From Pseudofrankia saprophytica (GTDB lineage Bacteria; Actinomycetota; Actinomycetes; Frankiales; Frankiaceae): a stretch of DNA of 64,000 nt. The notes beneath the pieces were generated by a model. It saw only the letters and a program-made list of their open reading frames with translations, did not search any database and was not told where the DNA came from. The position numbers were made by a program, and so were the translations under genes. Location: assembly GCF_000235425.2 (NCBI RefSeq), contig NZ_KI912267.1, positions 1,648,353-1,712,352 of the forward strand. Direction: 5' to 3'. Shown piece by piece: positions 34,373 through 43,200 of this stretch. Position 1 is the stretch's first letter; every line of letters begins with the position of its first letter.

Positions 34373-35740
34373 ATGGACAACCTCTCGGTGATCACATCCG
34401 CGCGCGGCGAGCGGCCGCCCCCGCCACCCGGGCCACCCGGGCCACCGGCGGTCCCCAGACCGGCGGAGGGCCCGGCTACGGCGACGGCGACGGCGACGGA
34501 CGCCTCCGCCGCGTCCGACCGCGCGAGCGCACCGCCGCCAGCGCCAGCGGCCGGCCGGACTGCCGCCGACGCCTACGCCTACGCCGAGGCGCCGACCATC
34601 GTCCTGCCCAGGCCGAGACCGGGTGAGGCGTCGCGGACGACAGCCGGCCCGGGCGGCTCGGGCGGCCCGCGCCGGTCTGGCCGGACGCACGATGGCGCGG
34701 CGGCGGCACGCCGCGCCGTGGCCACGGCGTCCGGCTCGGCTCGGGCGACGTTGGAACCGCTGGGCGGCCAGGTCGAGCGGCTGATGCGCGAGCGGCTGGG
34801 GGTGACGCTTCGCGCGCCCGGCCGAGGCGGCCGGATCTTCCTGACCATGGCTGGCGGCGCGGTCATCCTCATCGCCCTCGGCTCGGTGGTGCTGGGCATC
34901 GGGGGCGGCCCGGCGGCGCTGCGGCCGCTCACGTCGGCCGTCACCCCCACCACTGCGGTGGCGGACCCGACCGGTGAGCCCCGCCCGCCGGTGAACGAGG
35001 TCGCGGGTATCCCGATCACCGCGACGCGGACCTACCTGCTGACCACCTACGCGCCCGGCAGCGGCCACCGGAGCCGACTGGAGGCCTCACCGCGCGAGCT
35101 GCCGGTGGGCCGGCAGTACCAGCACCTCCCCCGCCGCGGTGACGACCACCTGTCCACCGCGGAGGTCGTGTTCCCGGTGCTGCCGGCGCCGGCAGCCTGC
35201 GTGAGCCGGGTGGAGCTGCGGCTGACGCTGCTCGGGACCGAGGGAGCGCCGGACGACGAGGGGCCCTACCCGCTGGCCGCCTACCCGTCGGCGCTGACCA
35301 GCCTCGCGACCGGGAAGGTCCCGAGCACCGTCCCGACACTCGACCTGGTCGCGAACCGTCCCCGTGGCAGCCTCAACTGGTCCCGCTACGACGAGACGCG
35401 GCCAACGGGCGACCTACCGGCCGGCGAGCAACCAGCCGGTGACCAATCGGCCGGCGACCTGGCCGCGGCCGACCAGCCCACCGGCGGCGACGCCACGGGG
35501 GCGGTGGCGCCCGGCGGACCCGTGGAGATCAGCGCGGACATCACCGAGCTCTACCAGCGCTGGGTCGCCGGCATGCCGACGGCGGAGGGGAACCTCGGCG
35601 TCCCACCCGGCACGCCGCTGGTGCTGGCCATACGGCCCGCCCTCACGAACGTCCTCGGCACCTGGCGGCACACCTACGGCGGCAGCGCCACCAGCACCCC
35701 GCCGCGCCTCGTCTGGGACCGCCGGGTCCACTGCGCCTGA
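34373..35740 (+). CDS. Hypothetical single-pass membrane protein, possible DNRLRE-like extracellular domain
   Basis: This is a 455-residue protein, ATG 34373 with GGAG nine bases upstream. The N-terminal ~155 residues are Pro/Ala-rich and would be cytoplasmic. One membrane helix follows (about 160-182, MAGGAVILIALGSVVLGIGGG). The outer part has ATRTYLLTTYAPGSGHRS, VSRVELRLTLLG and DITELYQRWVAG, which resemble in order the DNRLRE/CBM-like jelly-roll seen in wall proteins. A degenerate AGDxxAGD-type repeat interrupts it around residues 343-375. Function unknown. Confidence 0.55.
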   Translation: MDNLSVITSARGERPPPPPGPPGPPAVPRPAEGPATATATATDASAASDRASAPPPAPAAGRTAADAYAYAEAPTIVLPRPRPGEASRTTAGPGGSGGPRRSGRTHDGAAAARRAVATASGSARATLEPLGGQVERLMRERLGVTLRAPGRGGRIFLTMAGGAVILIALGSVVLGIGGGPAALRPLTSAVTPTTAVADPTGEPRPPVNEVAGIPITATRTYLLTTYAPGSGHRSRLEASPRELPVGRQYQHLPRRGDDHLSTAEVVFPVLPAPAACVSRVELRLTLLGTEGAPDDEGPYPLAAYPSALTSLATGKVPSTVPTLDLVANRPRGSLNWSRYDETRPTGDLPAGEQPAGDQSAGDLAAADQPTGGDATGAVAPGGPVEISADITELYQRWVAGMPTAEGNLGVPPGTPLVLAIRPALTNVLGTWRHTYGGSATSTPPRLVWDRRVHCA

Positions 35741-35815
35741 CGTCTGGCCCGGCCGGGGCCAGTCCAGGCATGGCCCCGACCTGGCCCGACCTGGCCAGCC
35801 CGCGTTCCGCGGCCT

Positions 35816-35902
35816 GGCATGATCGCGATTTCCGCCCTCCGGGGGTCGTATCCGCGGCCCTTCCACGACCACCAGAGGGCGCAAACGGCGATCCCGCCAA
35901 CG
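35816..35902. repeat. 87-bp palindromic intergenic element, copy A
   Basis: This 87-bp element matches the reverse complement of 43068-43154 at most positions (by eye well over four in five). It opens GGCATGATCGCGATTTC and contains an inverted pair GCCCTCCGG…-type/AGAGGGC around a CCGCGG centre. It lies between the stop codons of two convergent genes, where it can act as a bidirectional terminator. Confidence 0.75.
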
Positions 35903-35911
35903 CGTTGGCGG
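35894..35911. repeat. 18-bp perfect palindrome
   Basis: CCGCCAACGCGTTGGCGG has no spacer. It overlaps the end of element copy A and is followed by GGTGAC/GGTGGC microrepeats up to the stop codon at 35956. Confidence 0.7.
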
Positions 35912-35955
35912 TGACGGCGGCGGTGACGGCGGCGGTGGCGGTGGCGGTGGCGGCG

Positions 35956-37086
35956 CTAGCCGACTGGTGAGGGAGCGTCGATGCTGAGGGCCGCGATCCG
36001 GTCGAGGTGCTGGCCGGTGTCGCCGAAGGTGCCGACGAGGCGCTTGGCGCGTTTGTAGAAGAAGTGCGCCTCGTGCTCCCAGGTGTAGCCGATCCCGCCG
36101 TGATACTGGATCATGGCGCCGGTCGCCCGCTCGGCCGCGTCGCCCGCCTTCGCCTTGGCGACCGCGACGGCGAGTTCGGAGTCGGGCAGCGCGGCGTCGA
36201 CGGCGTGCGCAGCGTAGAGCGCGGCGTGCTCGGCCATGAGGACGCCGACGTGCAGGTCGGCGAGCGTGTGCTTGATGAACTGGAAGCTGCCGACCGCCTT
36301 GCCGAACTGGACCCGGGTCTTGTCGTACTCGATGGTCCTGGTCAGCGCGGCCCGGGCGATGCCGACCAGGTCGGCGGCCGCGAGCACGGCACCGCGCCGG
36401 TTCAGCTCGGCGAGGACGGCCGCGTTCGACTCCGGCAGCCGCTCGCCGGCGGCGCCGTCGAGGGTGATCGCGCCGAGGCGGGTGGTGCCGTCAAACGTGC
36501 CGAGCGCCGTGACGGTGACGGACTCGGACGTCGGGTCGACGAGGTAGAGGCCGATCCCACCATCCGGTTCCTTCGCCGCGACGACCACCGTCCGGGCGAC
36601 CCCGGCGTACTCGACCGGAGACGCCGTCCCGGTCAGCCGCGCGCCTCCCGGACCGGTCTCGGCCGTCACACCCACCCCGGACTGGTCGAACGAGCCGCCG
36701 GGGGCACGCAGCGCCACGGTGGCGACGAGCTCGCCGGAGGCCAGCGGGGCGAGCACGGCCGCGCGCTGCGCCGGCGAGCCGGCGAGCCGGACGGCCTCGC
36801 CCGCGAGCACGGTCGGCAGCCACGGCCCGGGAACGGCGCCCGCGCCGAACGCGCGGGCGAGCACCTGCGCGTCGAGCAGGCCGAGGCCTATCCCGTCGTT
36901 GTCCTCGGGCACCAGCACGGCGAGCCAGCCCTGCTCGGCGAACGCCTTCCAAAGCTCGGCCGGGTGGCCGTCGCCCGTGGCGTCCTCGAACACGGCGCGC
37001 ACGGCGGTCAGGTCGAACCGGTCGGCGAGGAAGTCGCGGACGGTCTCGGCGAGTGCCCGCTGCTCGTCGGTCAACGCGAAGTGCAC
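35956..37086 (-). CDS. Acyl-CoA dehydrogenase (second of a pair)
   Basis: This is a 376-residue acyl-CoA dehydrogenase beginning HFALTDEQRALAETVRDFL. The GTG at 37086 has AAGGGGA seven bases upstream. The C-terminal helical domain carries FGKAVGSFQFIKHTLADL and IQYHGGIGYTWEHEAHFFYKRAKRL. It follows the other acyl-CoA dehydrogenase by 17 bases. Paired, unlike subunits of this sort form alpha2-beta2 enzymes in steroid side-chain and related degradation in actinobacteria; that assembly is inference here. Confidence 0.88.
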   Translation of the reverse strand: MHFALTDEQRALAETVRDFLADRFDLTAVRAVFEDATGDGHPAELWKAFAEQGWLAVLVPEDNDGIGLGLLDAQVLARAFGAGAVPGPWLPTVLAGEAVRLAGSPAQRAAVLAPLASGELVATVALRAPGGSFDQSGVGVTAETGPGGARLTGTASPVEYAGVARTVVVAAKEPDGGIGLYLVDPTSESVTVTALGTFDGTTRLGAITLDGAAGERLPESNAAVLAELNRRGAVLAAADLVGIARAALTRTIEYDKTRVQFGKAVGSFQFIKHTLADLHVGVLMAEHAALYAAHAVDAALPDSELAVAVAKAKAGDAAERATGAMIQYHGGIGYTWEHEAHFFYKRAKRLVGTFGDTGQHLDRIAALSIDAPSPVG

Positions 37087-37103
37087 GGCGATTCCCCTTT
37101 TCG

Positions 37104-38276
37104 CTACCGCGGCAGGCCGAGCACTCGCTCGGCGACGATGTTGCGCTGCACCTGCGACGAGCCGCCCCAGATCGTCACCGACCTGGTCCAGAACGCCTCG
37201 AACTGCAACGAGGCGAGGTCCAGACCGTCGACCGGGCTGGTGACGACGCCATCCAGGCCGAGCAGGTGGTCGAACGTCTCGAAGAGCTTCTGGTAGGTCT
37301 CGGACCACTGCAGCTTGGTGATCGACGACTCGGAGCCGAGGTCACGGCCCTGCTCGACCTGGGTGAGCACGTGCATCGCGTGGTAGCGCAGGCACTCCAG
37401 CTCGACGAGGCGGCTCGCGAGCTCGCGGCGCAGCGTCGGGTCGGTGTCCCGGCCGAGCCGACGCGCGGCGGCGACGATCTGGTCGTAGCCGCGCCGGTAG
37501 GTGGCGTACTGGGAGATGCCGGACGCGCCGCGCTCGAACGAGAGCAGCATCATCGCGGTCTTCCAGCCGTTGCCGACACCGCCGAGGCATTCGGAGGCCT
37601 TGACCCGGGCGTCGGTGAAGAACACCTCGGCGAACTCGCTCGCGCCGCTCATCTGGCGCAGCGGGCGGGCCTCGACTCCCGGCTGGTGCATGTCGATGAG
37701 CAGCATCGAGATGCCCCGGTGGGCCTGGCTGCCCGGCTCGGTGCGCACCAGGGCGAACAGCTTGTCGCCGTGCATGGCGTTGGTCGTCCAGATCTTCTGG
37801 CCGTTGACGACGTACTCGTCGCCGTCGAGCACCCCGGAGGTGCGCAGCGCCGCGAGGTCGGAGCCGGCGCCAGGCTCCGAGAAGCCCTGGCACCAGATCA
37901 CCTCGTTGCGCAGCATCGGGCCGATGATGTCGCGCTTCTGCTGGTCGGTGCCGATCGCCATCACCGTCGGCGCGAGGAACGTCAGGCCGAGCGCGTTGGC
38001 CGACTGCGGGGCGCTGGCGAGCGCCATCTCCTCGTCGTAGATCGCCTTCATTCCCGGGGTGCCGCCGCGGCCGCCGTACTCCGTCGGCCAGGCGATGCCC
38101 GCGAAGCCCGCGTCGTGCTTGCGGCGCTCCCAGTCGCGGCGCAGCTCAAAGCCCTCGTCGTCGGAAACGCTTCGCCAGAAGCTCGGGTCCCGCCAGGCGG
38201 CCGGGATGTTGGCGACGAGCCAACCACGCAGCTCCGTGCGGAACTTCTCCTCCTGCGGGGTGAACGTCAGGTCCAT
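37104..38276 (-). CDS. Acyl-CoA dehydrogenase (first of a pair)
   Basis: This is a 390-residue acyl-CoA dehydrogenase: GIAWPTEYGGRGGT, CQGFSEPGAGSDLAALRT for FAD/substrate binding, NGQKIWTTNA, and the C-terminus WGGSSQVQRNIVAERVLGLPR. It is the FadE-type partner of the gene at 35956-37086. Upstream lie three 17-bp direct repeats and a MarR gene, suggesting ligand-controlled expression. Confidence 0.9.
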   Translation of the reverse strand: MDLTFTPQEEKFRTELRGWLVANIPAAWRDPSFWRSVSDDEGFELRRDWERRKHDAGFAGIAWPTEYGGRGGTPGMKAIYDEEMALASAPQSANALGLTFLAPTVMAIGTDQQKRDIIGPMLRNEVIWCQGFSEPGAGSDLAALRTSGVLDGDEYVVNGQKIWTTNAMHGDKLFALVRTEPGSQAHRGISMLLIDMHQPGVEARPLRQMSGASEFAEVFFTDARVKASECLGGVGNGWKTAMMLLSFERGASGISQYATYRRGYDQIVAAARRLGRDTDPTLRRELASRLVELECLRYHAMHVLTQVEQGRDLGSESSITKLQWSETYQKLFETFDHLLGLDGVVTSPVDGLDLASLQFEAFWTRSVTIWGGSSQVQRNIVAERVLGLPR

Positions 38277-38291
38277 GGTGCTCGCTCCGCG

Positions 38292-38342
38292 ACTCGTCGG
38301 TAACGTCGACTCGTTGGCAATGTTGACTCGTTAGTAACATGA
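38292..38342. promoter_or_regulatory. Three 17-bp direct repeats (iteron-like operator)
   Basis: Units start at 38292, 38309 and 38326; each opens ACTCGT followed by a GTAAC- or GCAAT-like centre. They fill the 73-base gap between the MarR gene end and the acyl-CoA dehydrogenase start. The third unit contains GTTAGTAAC. They are candidate binding sites for the adjacent MarR protein. Confidence 0.6.
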
Positions 38343-38349
38343 CGGAGGA

Positions 38350-38871
38350 TCAGGTGACAGCTGACGGTCCCGCCGCCGACCGGGCCGCGCCCTTACGGGC
38401 GGCGGTCCCATCCGGACGGGACGTCTGCGGGTCGGGCAGCTCGTTGTAGCGGGCGAGCAGGCGGCCGAAGACAGCCAGGTCCTCGTCGGGCCAGCTGTCC
38501 AGGCGCGTCTGCATCCGGGCGCGCAGCGTCTTGTCCACCTCGTCGAGGGTCGCCTGGCCGAAGGTGCTCACCCGCACGAGCTGGACCCGGCTGTCGGCGC
38601 GGTCGGACTCACGGTCCACCAGGCCCGCGGCGACCAGCTCGGTCAGCTGCCTGCTCACCGTCGACTTGTTCAGCCGGAAGAAGGCGACGAGGTCGGCCGC
38701 CCGCGCCTCACCCACCTCAGCGAGGTACAGCAGCAGTGAGTACGCCGCGAGCGACAGCCCCGGATGCAGTTCGCTCGCCTCCCCCCGGACCCGCCGGACC
38801 AGCTGCGCGAGCTCGCTGTAGATGGCCGCGGCCAGGTCCTCACGCCCGGGCTCAGCAGGCCGTCGCGTCAT
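38350..38871 (-). CDS. MarR-family transcriptional regulator
   Basis: This is a 173-residue protein, ATG 38871 after AGGGGAG. The winged helix shows in AADLVAFFRLNKSTVSRQLTELVAAGLVDRESDRADSRVQLV, with dimerisation helices on each side. It reads toward the acyl-CoA dehydrogenase pair, 73 bases upstream of it, so it may share their transcript and control them through the repeats at 38292-38342. A ~25-residue Arg/Ala tail ends it. Confidence 0.88.
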   Translation of the reverse strand: MTRRPAEPGREDLAAAIYSELAQLVRRVRGEASELHPGLSLAAYSLLLYLAEVGEARAADLVAFFRLNKSTVSRQLTELVAAGLVDRESDRADSRVQLVRVSTFGQATLDEVDKTLRARMQTRLDSWPDEDLAVFGRLLARYNELPDPQTSRPDGTAARKGAARSAAGPSAVT

Positions 38872-39257
38872 CCTGCTCCCCTGGTACCGCCATCCTTGCC
38901 CCCTACTACCTGGATCCACCTGGATCGGGCTCTGAACACGCCAACTTCGTCTTCGTCAGTCGCCCTTCCCCCGAACCAGCGCCCGGAACGGGCCGCGGGT
39001 ACGAGGCTGCGCCAGGCGACGGGCCCTGCCCGCCCCTGCCCGCGGCCGCGGGCAGGGGCGGGCAGGCCTGAAGAAATTTGGTTGAGTTAGGCAACTGAAA
39101 CCGTATGACAGTCTGCCCGGTCGCCGCCCGACATCGGACCACTATCCCGACTGAGTCGCCGGCCCCGTCGGCGGCCGGCGACGACGCCCGGCACGATGGT
39201 GTCGGGCGGCCACGCGCCGGCCCACTCCCCGGTCGCAGGAGCCAGGAGGTACACCCG
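38872..39257. other. Divergent intergenic region with glpD promoter
   Basis: This region has no gene. It holds the 42-bp palindrome (39025-39066). Right after it is the only AT-rich stretch here; TTGAGT and TATGAC separated by 16 bases (about 39083-39110) could be the glpD promoter. Confidence 0.45.
39025..39066. repeat. 42-bp perfect palindrome
   Basis: The left arm CCTGCCCGCCCCTGCCCGCG, plus G at 39045, is exactly mirrored with no spacer to 39066 (21-bp arms). CCCTGCCCGC-like words are also directly repeated inside each arm. It lies between the divergent MarR and glpD genes. Confidence 0.85.
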
Positions 39258-41456
39258 ATGACCGGATCGGCCCATTCGGCCGGCCCAGCCCCGGCCCCGA
39301 ACGCCCAGACCGTCGAACGAGCCGGCGGCCCAGGCCAGCTCGGTCCGGACGCGCGGGCGGCGGCGCTGCGACGCCTCGCCGAGGAGACGTTCGACGTCCT
39401 GGTCATCGGCGGCGGCGTCACCGGCGCCGGCACGGCGCTCGACGCGGCGTCCCGCGGCCTGTCCGTCGCCCTCGTCGAGGCCCGTGACCTGGCGGCCGGC
39501 ACCTCCAGCCGCTCCAGCAAGCTGATCCACGGCGGTCTGCGCTATCTCGAGCAGCTCAACGGCGCGCTGGTGCGCGAGGCGCTGCGGGAGCGGACGCTGC
39601 TGTTGGACACGCTCGCCCCGCACCTGGTCCGTCCGGTGCAGTTCCTGCTGCCGCTGACCCACCACGGCTGGGAGCGCGCCTACATCGGCAGCGGGGTGCT
39701 GCTGTACGACACCCTCGGGCAGGGCCTGTCCCGGATCGGCGGCCCCGGCTCCAGCGCCCCACGGCCGACCCGCAGACCTCCCCGGCTGCTGCCCTCCCGG
39801 ATCGCCGACCTCCCGGCGGACCTCCCGGAACCGGTGGCCTCGCCGAGCGGGGAGTGGCCCCGCGCCGGCGGCCTGCCGATGCACCGGCATCTGACCCGCA
39901 AGGCGGCGCTGCGCGAGTTCCCGTCGTTGCGTCCGGACGCACTGGTGGGCGCGATCCAGTACTGGGACGGGCAGGTCGACGATGCCCGGCACACGATGTT
40001 CGTCGCCCGCACCGCCGCCCGCTTCGGCGCGGCGGTCGTGACCTCCGCCAAGGTCGTCGACCTGCTGCGGGAGGGCGACGGGGTGACCGGCGCGGTCGTG
40101 CGCGACCTGGAGACCGGCGACGGCACCGGCACCGGCGACGGCTCGGGATCCCAGGAGATCCGCGTCCGGGCACGGCGGACGATCAGCGCGACCGGCGTGT
40201 GGACCGACGACGTGCAGGCGCTGCTGGGCCGGCGGGGGCCGGTGTCCGTGCGCGCGTCCAAGGGTGTCCACCTGGTCGTCCCGCGTGACCGCCTGCTGGG
40301 CGCCACCGGGCTGATCCTGCGCACCGAGCGCAGCGTGCTGTTCGTCATCCCGTGGGGCAACCACTGGATCATCGGCACCACCGACACCGACTGGGACCTC
40401 GACCTGGCCCACCCGGCCGCGACCCGCGCCGACATCGACTACCTGCTCGACCAGGTCAACCGGGTGCTGCGCACCCCGCTCACCCACGACGACATCGTCG
40501 GCGTGTACGCCGGCCTGCGCCCGCTGCTCGCGGGCCAGTCCGACGACACGGCGCAGCTGTCCCGCGAGCACGCCGTCGTCGCCGCCGCGCCCGGGCTCAC
40601 GACCGTCGCCGGCGGGAAGTACACGACCTACCGGGTGATGGCCGCCGACGCGGTCGACGCGGCGGTGGCCGGGCTGCCGAGGACCGTCCCGCCGTCGTGT
40701 ACCGACAAGGTCCCGCTGCTCGGCGCCGACGGCTACCTCGCCGTGTGGAACGGGCGGGAGCGGCTCGCCGAGCGCGCCGGCCTGCACGTCGCCCGGATCG
40801 AGCACCTGCTGCGCAGGTACGGCACCCTCGCCGAGGAACTCGTCGACATGGTCATCGCCGACCGGCGACTGGCCGCGCCGCTGCCCGGTGCCGAGGCCTA
40901 CCTGGCGGTCGAGGCGGTGTACGCGGCCACGCACGAGGGCGCGCTGCACCTGGAGGACGTGCTGGCCAGACGGACGCGGATCTCCTTCGAGGCACCGGAC
41001 CGAGGCCTGGCGGCCGCCCGCCCGGTGGCCGAGCTGATCGCCCCGGTCCTCGGCTGGGACGAGGCGCGGGTAGGCGCCGAGGTCGAGCTGTACGAGGCCC
41101 GCGTCGCCGCCGAGCGCGCCTCTCAGCGTGCCGGCGACGACCCGGCCGCGGACGCCGCCCGCCTCGCCGCTCCCGACGCCCGCCGTCTCCCCTCCGTCCG
41201 CGCCACGCCCCACCCCAAGCCAGCCGCTCCCCGCCCCAAGCCAGCCGCCGCGGAGCCGACGCACGCGGATCACGACGCCGAGCCGCCCACTCCCGCCGGC
41301 GGTGTCTCGATCAACGCGGCCGCCGCCAGCGCGGCGGCCGGCCTGCGGGCGGCCCGCCGCGTCGTCATCGGCGGCATCGCCGGCTCCCGCGCCCATCCGA
41401 CCGACCCGGCCACCGACGACACCGGCCCCGACCACTCCGGCGGCACCGCCGCCTAG
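39258..41456 (+). CDS. glpD: Glycerol-3-phosphate dehydrogenase (FAD, aerobic)
   Basis: This is a 732-residue protein, ATG 39258 with AGGAGGT seven bases upstream. FAD motif VLVIGGGVTGAGTALDAASRG; SSRSSKLIHGGLRYLEQ and IPWGNHWIIGTTDTDW are GlpD hallmarks. The C-terminal DAO_C cap is present. It oxidises glycerol-3-phosphate to DHAP and passes electrons to quinone at the membrane. It is longer than usual: an inserted Pro/Arg-rich segment (about residues 160-205) and a ~120-residue Ala/Pro tail. The next gene resembles lpdA, an arrangement also known for glpD2-lpdA in Mycobacterium tuberculosis. Confidence 0.92.
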   Translation: MTGSAHSAGPAPAPNAQTVERAGGPGQLGPDARAAALRRLAEETFDVLVIGGGVTGAGTALDAASRGLSVALVEARDLAAGTSSRSSKLIHGGLRYLEQLNGALVREALRERTLLLDTLAPHLVRPVQFLLPLTHHGWERAYIGSGVLLYDTLGQGLSRIGGPGSSAPRPTRRPPRLLPSRIADLPADLPEPVASPSGEWPRAGGLPMHRHLTRKAALREFPSLRPDALVGAIQYWDGQVDDARHTMFVARTAARFGAAVVTSAKVVDLLREGDGVTGAVVRDLETGDGTGTGDGSGSQEIRVRARRTISATGVWTDDVQALLGRRGPVSVRASKGVHLVVPRDRLLGATGLILRTERSVLFVIPWGNHWIIGTTDTDWDLDLAHPAATRADIDYLLDQVNRVLRTPLTHDDIVGVYAGLRPLLAGQSDDTAQLSREHAVVAAAPGLTTVAGGKYTTYRVMAADAVDAAVAGLPRTVPPSCTDKVPLLGADGYLAVWNGRERLAERAGLHVARIEHLLRRYGTLAEELVDMVIADRRLAAPLPGAEAYLAVEAVYAATHEGALHLEDVLARRTRISFEAPDRGLAAARPVAELIAPVLGWDEARVGAEVELYEARVAAERASQRAGDDPAADAARLAAPDARRLPSVRATPHPKPAAPRPKPAAAEPTHADHDAEPPTPAGGVSINAAAASAAAGLRAARRVVIGGIAGSRAHPTDPATDDTGPDHSGGTAA

Positions 41457-41521
41457 CCCGAAGCCGTCTAGCCTGGGCACGTCGGCCGAGCGCGGTCGGG
41501 CCGGAGACGAGGTGGCGCCGG

Positions 41522-43039
41522 ATGAGCAACGCGGACGCGGGTGGCGTGGAGACGTTCGACGTCGTCGTCATCGGGGCTGGGCCGGCCGGGGAGGTGGCGG
41601 CCGGCCGGCTCGCCGAGGCGGGTCTGTCGGTCGCGGTCGTCGAGCACGAGCGGGTGGGCGGCGAGTGCTCCTTCTGGGGCTGCATGCCGAGCAAGACGCT
41701 GCTGCGCCCCGGCGACGTGCTCGCCGCTACGCGGCGCGTGCCGGGCGCGGCCGGTGCGGTGACCGGAGAGATCGACGCGGCCGCCGCGTTCTCCCGCCGG
41801 GACGAGATCGTCGGCGGATTCTCGGACAAGGGCCAGGTTCCCTGGCTGCGCGACCGCGGGGTGACGATCGTCCGGGGTCGCGGCCGGCTCGCCGGCCGGC
41901 GGCTCGTCGACGTGGACACGACGAAGACCGTGGTCCCGGACGAGTCGGACGGGAAGCCCCGCCGGCTGGCGGCGCGCCGGGCGGTGGTGCTGGCGACCGG
42001 GACGACGGCGGTCAGGCCGCCGATTCCGGGCCTGGCCGAGGTCGAGCCGTGGGACAACCGGTCGGCGACCGGCGCCACGACCGTTCCGCGCAGGATGGTC
42101 GTGCTGGGCGGCGGCGCCGTCGGCACCGAGCTCGCGCAGGGGTTCCGCCGGCTCGGCGTCGTCGAGGTGACGATCGTCGAGGGCCAGCAAGGGCTGCTCG
42201 CCCACGAGGAGCCGTTCGTCGGCAAGGAGGTCGCCGAGGCGTTCGAGTCCGAGGGGATCACGGTCCGGACCGGGCAGAAGGTCACCGCGGTGCGCCGCCA
42301 GCAGGCGGCGTACGACGAGCGCCGCGGCCCGGTCGTCGTGACGCTCGACAACGGTGACCAGGTCGAGGCCGACGAGATCCTCGTCGCGGTCGGCCGGCAT
42401 CCCGCCACCGACGACCTGGGCCTGGAGACGGTCGGCCTGACGCCCGGCCGCCCGGTCGAGGTCGACAACCACCTGCGCGCGGTCGGCGTGCGGACGGCGA
42501 CCGGGTCCGGTGACGAGGGCGACGAGGGCGCCGGCGACGACGGCTGGCTGTTCGCCGTCGGCGACGTGAACGGGCGGGCGCTGCTGACCCACATGGGCAA
42601 GTACCAGGCGCGCATCGTCGCCGACATCGTCGCCGGCCGTACCGACCCGTCCGGCGCCGAGCCGGTCGAGGTCGCCGGCAGCCGCGCCATCCCCCGGGTG
42701 ACGTTCACCGACCCGCAGGTGGCGGCCGTCGGTCTGACGGAGGCCGCGGCGCGCGACGCCGGCCTTCGGGTCCGGGCCGTCTTGGTCCCGACCACCGGCG
42801 TCGCCGGCTCGTCCGTACGCGGCGTCGGCCTCGTCGGCACCTCCCAGCTGGTCGTCGACGAGGACCGCCGCGTCATCGTCGGCGCCACCTTCACCGGCCA
42901 GGACGTCCAGGAGCTGCTCCACTCGGCCACGATCGCCCTCGTTGGCGAGATCCCCCTCGACACCCTCTGGCACGCCGTCCCGTCGTTCCCCACCGTCAGC
43001 GAGGTCTGGCTCCGCCTCCTGGAGACCTACGGCCTCTAG
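41522..43039 (+). CDS. FAD-dependent pyridine nucleotide-disulfide oxidoreductase (LpdA-like)
   Basis: This is a 505-residue protein of the lipoamide dehydrogenase/mercuric reductase family. FAD motif VVVIGAGPAGEVAAGRLAEAG; CSFWGCMPSKTLLRP has the CxxxxC redox pair; MVVLGGGAVGTELAQGF binds NAD(P)H; FAVGDVNGRALLTH binds FAD. The C-terminal end reads HAVPSFPTVSEVWL where true lipoamide dehydrogenases have HAHPTxSE, so the catalytic His-Glu pair is altered. That favours a quinone reductase-like role, as described for mycobacterial LpdA. It follows glpD by 65 bases. Confidence 0.85.
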   Translation: MSNADAGGVETFDVVVIGAGPAGEVAAGRLAEAGLSVAVVEHERVGGECSFWGCMPSKTLLRPGDVLAATRRVPGAAGAVTGEIDAAAAFSRRDEIVGGFSDKGQVPWLRDRGVTIVRGRGRLAGRRLVDVDTTKTVVPDESDGKPRRLAARRAVVLATGTTAVRPPIPGLAEVEPWDNRSATGATTVPRRMVVLGGGAVGTELAQGFRRLGVVEVTIVEGQQGLLAHEEPFVGKEVAEAFESEGITVRTGQKVTAVRRQQAAYDERRGPVVVTLDNGDQVEADEILVAVGRHPATDDLGLETVGLTPGRPVEVDNHLRAVGVRTATGSGDEGDEGAGDDGWLFAVGDVNGRALLTHMGKYQARIVADIVAGRTDPSGAEPVEVAGSRAIPRVTFTDPQVAAVGLTEAAARDAGLRVRAVLVPTTGVAGSSVRGVGLVGTSQLVVDEDRRVIVGATFTGQDVQELLHSATIALVGEIPLDTLWHAVPSFPTVSEVWLRLLETYGL

Positions 43040-43053
43040 CCGCGCCGCGACCC

Positions 43054-43089
43054 GTTGGCCTGATCGGCGTTGGCCTGATCGGCGTTGGC
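43054..43089. repeat. 15-bp tandem repeat
   Basis: GTTGGCCTGATCGGC occurs twice (43054-43068 and 43069-43083), followed by a partial third start (GTTGGC). It lies directly after the LpdA-like gene and runs into element copy B. Confidence 0.7.
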
Positions 43090-43154
43090 GCCCTCCGGCG
43101 GTCGCGGAAGTGCCGCGGCCACGACCCCCGGAGGGCAGAAATCGCGATCATGCC
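43068..43154. repeat. 87-bp palindromic intergenic element, copy B
   Basis: This is the inverted copy of the element at 35816-35902. The internal dyad (GCCCTCCGGCGGTCG versus CGACCCCCGGAGGGC) is nearly perfect and would make a long stem after the LpdA-like gene's stop codon. Confidence 0.75.
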
Positions 43155-43200
43155 CAGCAGCGAGCCGTGAGGGCGGCGTGGCAGGGCGTCGTACGCTCGG

